Shown piece by piece: positions 5,617 through 8,017 of a DNA stretch of 8,017 bases. The translations under genes and the position numbers were made by a program. Position 1 is the stretch's first letter, and the number at the start of each line of letters is the position of its first letter. The notes beneath the pieces are model-generated. The model did not search any database. It was given only the letters and a program-made list of their open reading frames with translations, and was not told the DNA's origin. This DNA is from Pseudomonadota bacterium. Its GTDB lineage: Bacteria > Pseudomonadota > Alphaproteobacteria > Rhizobiales > Xanthobacteraceae. Where the stretch lies: contig JAEVZN010000424.1 of the NCBI GenBank assembly GCA_023392205.1, positions 1 through 8,017 on the forward strand. The letters run 5' to 3'.

Positions 5617-6099
5617 ATGCCGTTATACGAGCACGTATTTCTTGCGCGCCAGGATGCCAGCGCGCAACAGGTCGACGATCTGACCAATCAATACAAGGGC
5701 ATCATCGAGGGCATGGGTGGCTCGGTCGCCAAGACCGAATATTGGGGCGTGAAATCCCTCACCTATCGCATGAACAAGAACCGCAAGGCGCATTTCACGC
5801 TGATGAATGTGGAGGCTCCGCCGGCTGCAATCGCGGAGATCGAGCGCCAGGAACGGCTCAGCGAAGACGTCCTGCGCTACATCACCATTCGCGTGGACGA
5901 GCACGAGGAAGGCCCGTCGGCCATGATGCGCAAGTCTGATCGCGATGATCGCGAGCGCGGCGATCGCGGATTTGGCGGCGACCGCTTCGGCGGCGACCGT
6001 GGCTTCGGTGGTGGCCGTGACCGCGACCGTGGCGAGCGCGGTCCGCGCCGGGATGCGGAAAGCGCACCCACTCCTGCAATCACCGACAGCGAGGCCTGA
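5617..6099 (+). CDS. rpsF: 30S ribosomal protein S6 with an Arg/Gly-rich tail
   Basis: S6 binds the central domain of 16S rRNA on the 30S platform as a dimer with S18. The first 95 residues or so are the conserved fold: [13 protein letters not shown] at the start, [18 protein letters not shown] around 43-60, and [17 protein letters not shown] at 79-95. Beyond the fold the protein continues to 160 aa. The tail is rich in Arg, Asp and Gly, with GFGGDR-like units at 115-142, and ends in an acidic, Pro-containing stretch. Long hydrophilic S6 tails are usual in Rhizobiales, but the exact repeats vary. The ATG start follows AAGGA by 6 nt. rpsR begins 2 bp after the stop, so S6 and S18 are made from one message, matching their 1:1 pairing. 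The leader may hold an autoregulatory hairpin. Confidence 0.97.
   Translation: MPLYEHVFLARQDASAQQVDDLTNQYKGIIEGMGGSVAKTEYWGVKSLTYRMNKNRKAHFTLMNVEAPPAAIAEIERQERLSEDVLRYITIRVDEHEEGPSAMMRKSDRDDRERGDRGFGGDRFGGDRGFGGGRDRDRGERGPRRDAESAPTPAITDSEA
5959..6042 (+). repeat. Degenerate in-frame GGCGACCG-type repeats encoding the S6 Gly/Arg tail
   Basis: This stretch encodes residues 115-142 of S6. Units reading [16 protein letters not shown] and then RDRDRGERG are built from near-identical codons such as GGC-GAC-CG(C/T). The DNA repetition suggests expansion by slippage or unequal exchange. The product is expected to be disordered and basic, a type of tail that often contacts RNA. Confidence 0.7.
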
Positions 6100-6101
6100 T
6101 C

Positions 6102-6347
6102 ATGTCGATGTCAGCCGGCGGTGGACGCCGCCCCTTCTTTCGCCGTCGCAAGACCTGCCCGTTCACCGGCGCCAACGCGCCGAAGATCGACTACAAGGAC
6201 GTGAAGCTGCTGCAGCGTTACGTGTCCGAGCGCGGCAAGATCGTACCGCGCCGCATCACGGCCGTTTCGGCCAAGAAGCAGCGCGAACTGGCGCAGGCCA
6301 TCAAGCGCGCACGTTTCCTCGGTCTTTTGCCCTACGTGATCAAATAG
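6102..6347 (+). CDS. rpsR: 30S ribosomal protein S18
   Basis: S18 partners S6 on the 30S platform near the mRNA exit region. The 81-aa length is normal. A basic N-terminus, [13 protein letters not shown] (9-21), leads into [25 protein letters not shown] (29-53), the core block of the family, and [14 protein letters not shown] closes the protein. A single Cys (19) is present, so this is the form without a four-Cys zinc ribbon. The gene starts 2 bp after the rpsF stop. GAGG at 6091-6094, inside the end of rpsF, lies 7 nt upstream of the ATG and can serve as ribosome binding site, implying close translational coupling. A second ATG at 6108 would shorten the protein by only two residues. Confidence 0.97.
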   Translation: MSMSAGGGRRPFFRRRKTCPFTGANAPKIDYKDVKLLQRYVSERGKIVPRRITAVSAKKQRELAQAIKRARFLGLLPYVIK

Positions 6348-6488
6348 GCGTCGGTATTGCCGGAGCGCTTTCGCGACAGGCGGCAGCGCTTCTCTCTGCA
6401 CAACGAGGCGTCGGGCCTTTGACCCGGCGCCGATGGTTGGGGTGGACGTCGATCCACCTCTAACCGCTGAACAAGCGGGACAGCTCGA
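6348..6488 (+). other. Structured 141-bp spacer between rpsR and the DUF2232 gene
   Basis: Four potential hairpins follow one another. The first pairs AGCGCT (6364-6369) with AGCGCT (6385-6390). The second pairs CGTCGGG (6409-6415) with CCCGGCG (6423-6429), including one G-U pair. The third pairs GGTGGA (6441-6446) with TCCACC (6453-6458). The fourth pairs CCGCT (6464-6468) with AGCGG (6474-6478). No uridine run follows any of them, so none is a textbook intrinsic terminator. The last stem holds part of the weak purine-rich stretch ahead of the next start, which could limit its translation. The GC-rich base composition raises the chance rate of such stems. Confidence 0.4.
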
Positions 6489-7451
6489 ATGATGCAACTC
6501 CTTCTGGTCGGGGTCGGCGCCGGCGCGGCATCCGCGCTGCTGTTTGCGTCCGTTGCATCGGGCTCGCTCCTGTCCATCCTCCTCTTCTATCTCGCACCGC
6601 TTCCGATCATCATCGCAGCGATCGGCTGGAGCCATTGGGCCGCTCTGGTTGCGGCTTTGTCGGCGGCGCTCGGACTGGCGGCAGGTTTCGGCAGCCCGCT
6701 TTTTCTCGCGGCCTTCCTCGTGGGGATCGGCTTGCCCGCCTGGTGGCTCGGCTATCTGACCCTGCTCGCACGGCCCGCAGCGGATGGATCGGCCGAATGG
6801 TATCCGGCCGGCCGCCTCGTTCTCTGGTGCGCTGCCATCGCCGCGGCCATGGTCATACTGGTCATCCCGACATTCGGCAGCGACGAAGAGACGTTTCGCG
6901 CCGGTCTGCGCACCGCCTTCGAACGCATGCTGACCGAACCGCGCCGCACGCCGGCGACGCCGCTCGATGCCGACAGTCCCGAAGCGCAGCGGACCATCGA
7001 ATTCCTGGTCGCGGCGATGCCGCTCGCCGCCGCTGCGGTGGCGACCATGACGAATTCGCTCAATCTTTATCTCGCAGGCCGCATCGTCCGGGTGTCCGGC
7101 AATCTGAAGCGGCCCTGGCCGGATCTTGCGGCGATGCGCTTTCCGCCCCGCGCCCACATGGCTTTCGCCGCGGCGATCGTCCTGTCCTTCATGCCGGGCC
7201 TGGTCGGAACGGTCGGCGGTATTGTGACCGCAGCTTTAGTTCTGGCCTATGCCATTCTGGGTTTTGCGGTCCTGCACGCCATCACGCGCCCGCTCGGCGG
7301 CCGCACATTCATTCTCGTGGGCGCCTATTTCGCCCTCGCCTTCTTCTGGCCGACGATCATCCTCGCAACATTGTTCGGGATCGCCGACGCCATTTTCGAT
7401 TTCCGCAACCGCAATGCAGGTCCGGGACAGCCGCCCGCACGGACGGAATGA
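6489..7451 (+). CDS. DUF2232 family integral membrane protein
   Basis: The function is unknown. The 320-aa protein is strongly hydrophobic. Membrane segments are likely around 4-24, 27-45, 50-66, 70-93, 107-127, 172-195, 225-245, 246-265 and 275-298. A hydrophilic stretch of about 45 residues (128-171) interrupts them, and there is a charged Arg/Pro-rich segment at 197-222. The C-terminus ends the last helix with GIADAIFDFRNR (297-308), then a short polar tail. Sequence character and location between rpsR and rplI match the predicted membrane proteins of DUF2232 (Pfam PF09991). To my knowledge Bacillus subtilis YybS, also encoded near rplI, belongs to the same family. Two ATGs are adjacent (6489, 6492) and the ribosome binding site is weak. 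rplI follows after 48 bp, so the two are probably co-transcribed. There are no obvious catalytic motifs, so transport or scaffolding is only a guess. Confidence 0.85.
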   Translation: MMQLLLVGVGAGAASALLFASVASGSLLSILLFYLAPLPIIIAAIGWSHWAALVAALSAALGLAAGFGSPLFLAAFLVGIGLPAWWLGYLTLLARPAADGSAEWYPAGRLVLWCAAIAAAMVILVIPTFGSDEETFRAGLRTAFERMLTEPRRTPATPLDADSPEAQRTIEFLVAAMPLAAAAVATMTNSLNLYLAGRIVRVSGNLKRPWPDLAAMRFPPRAHMAFAAAIVLSFMPGLVGTVGGIVTAALVLAYAILGFAVLHAITRPLGGRTFILVGAYFALAFFWPTIILATLFGIADAIFDFRNRNAGPGQPPARTE

Positions 7452-7488
7452 ATGCACCTCACAGGCAGATAAAGAAGCAAGCAGAAAC

Positions 7489-7493
7489 AGGAG
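7489..7493 (+). promoter_or_regulatory. Ribosome binding site of rplI
   Basis: AGGAG ends 6 nt before the ATG at 7500, in the 48-bp spacer after the DUF2232 gene. It is the clearest Shine-Dalgarno on the plus strand of this window, consistent with high expression of L9. Confidence 0.85.
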
Positions 7494-7499
7494 ACTGAA

Positions 7500-8017
7500 A
7501 TGGAAGTCATTTTGCTCGAACGTGTGGCCAAGCTCGGCCAGATGGGCGAAACCGTTCGCGTGAGGGACGGCTTCGCGCGCAATTTCCTCTTGCCGAAGGG
7601 CAAGGCGCTGCGCGCCACCGCGACCAACAAGGAGCGCTTCGAGGAGATGCGCAAGGAACTCGAGGCCCGCAATCTCGAGAATCGCGGCGAAGCGCAGAAA
7701 GTCGCCGACAAGCTCAACGACCAGAATTTCACCGCCACCCGGCAAGCCTCCGAGACCGGCCAGCTTTACGGCTCAGTGACGGCCCGCGATATCGCCGATC
7801 TGGTCACCAAGGCCGGCTTCAATGTCTCGCGCGGCCAGATCGCGCTCAATGCGCCGATCAAGACCATCGGATCGCACAAGGTGGAGATCACCCTGCATCC
7901 GGAAGTCGAGGTGATGGTCAACGTGATCGTCGCACGCAATGCCGACGAGGCGGAGCGCATCGCGCGCGGCGAGGACATCGTGACCCGCCGCGACGAGGAC
8001 GAAGAAGACCGCCAGGC
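7500..8017 (+). CDS. rplI: 50S ribosomal protein L9, C-terminus cut by window edge
   Basis: L9 binds 23S rRNA through its N-terminal domain and reaches away from the 50S subunit on a long helix, influencing reading-frame maintenance. The visible 172 residues start with [21 protein letters not shown]. The family signature follows as [18 protein letters not shown] (23-40). The connecting helix is rich in Lys, Glu and Arg (about 41-73). The C-terminal domain runs from about 76 to 150, including [12 protein letters not shown] and [22 protein letters not shown]. Typical L9 proteins are near 150 aa. Here the frame continues into a charged tail ([15 protein letters not shown]) and is open at the edge, as often seen in alphaproteobacteria. 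The ATG is supported by a strong ribosome binding site. There is no stop in the window. Confidence 0.97.
   Translation, partial: MEVILLERVAKLGQMGETVRVRDGFARNFLLPKGKALRATATNKERFEEMRKELEARNLENRGEAQKVADKLNDQNFTATRQASETGQLYGSVTARDIADLVTKAGFNVSRGQIALNAPIKTIGSHKVEITLHPEVEVMVNVIVARNADEAERIARGEDIVTRRDEDEEDRQ

Noticed and set aside
6111..7157. Minus-strand open frame (about 348 codons) opposite rpsR and the DUF2232 gene
   Set aside because: It is a charged, low-information translation spanning two real plus-strand genes and the spacer, with no domain signature.
1..8017. Mobile element, CRISPR array, tRNA, toxin-antitoxin or defence system
   Set aside because: No transposase or integrase motifs, regularly spaced repeats with spacers, tRNA cloverleaf or TTCRA-type arm were seen. 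Every strong coding region is a core housekeeping gene in a known order.

Overview
The window looks like an ordinary chromosomal core region of an alphaproteobacterium, most likely of the order Hyphomicrobiales (Rhizobiales). The evidence is high GC, the gene order fabD-fabG-acpP-fabF-mltG on one strand facing away from rpsF-rpsR-DUF2232-rplI, and the arginine/glycine-rich tail on ribosomal protein S6. From memory of related proteins, the S6 and DUF2232 sequences recall Bradyrhizobium-like or Xanthobacteraceae-like lineages, but the genus cannot be fixed here.

Left half (1-5298, all minus strand, so read from right to left). fabD starts the type II fatty acid synthesis cluster by loading malonyl groups onto ACP. 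fabG (3-ketoacyl-ACP reductase), acpP (the acyl carrier) and fabF (elongating 3-ketoacyl-ACP synthase II) follow. mltG (endolytic murein transglycosylase) is last, and its C-terminus runs off the left edge. fabD and fabG are 31 bp apart. The later genes are separated by long gaps (299, 217 and 419 bp) that contain hairpins, repeats and candidate promoters. This suggests internal control points rather than a single tight transcript.

Middle (5299-5616). This is a divergent intergenic region between fabD and rpsF. It holds a promoter-like pair reading toward rpsF, a cluster of CTTGCC/GGCAAG half-sites, and a long inferred rpsF leader with a clear bulged stem-loop. That is where autoregulation by S6:S18 would be expected.

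Right half (5617-8017, plus strand). rpsF and rpsR lie 2 bp apart and encode S6 and S18, which bind each other on the 30S platform. A 141-bp gap packed with potential hairpins leads to an integral membrane protein of the DUF2232 family, then rplI (L9), cut by the right edge.

Together the genes link membrane lipid precursor supply, cell-wall chain termination and ribosome production, all growth-related housekeeping functions. I see no mobile element, CRISPR array, tRNA, rRNA or defence system. I found no convincing previously undescribed system. The points of interest are in the intergenic regions: a triplicate 10-bp repeat and a 9-bp inverted repeat upstream of mltG, the half-site cluster at the divergent promoter, the rpsF leader hairpin, and the structured rpsR-DUF2232 spacer. 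The TTG start of fabD and the uncharacterised DUF2232 protein are also worth attention.
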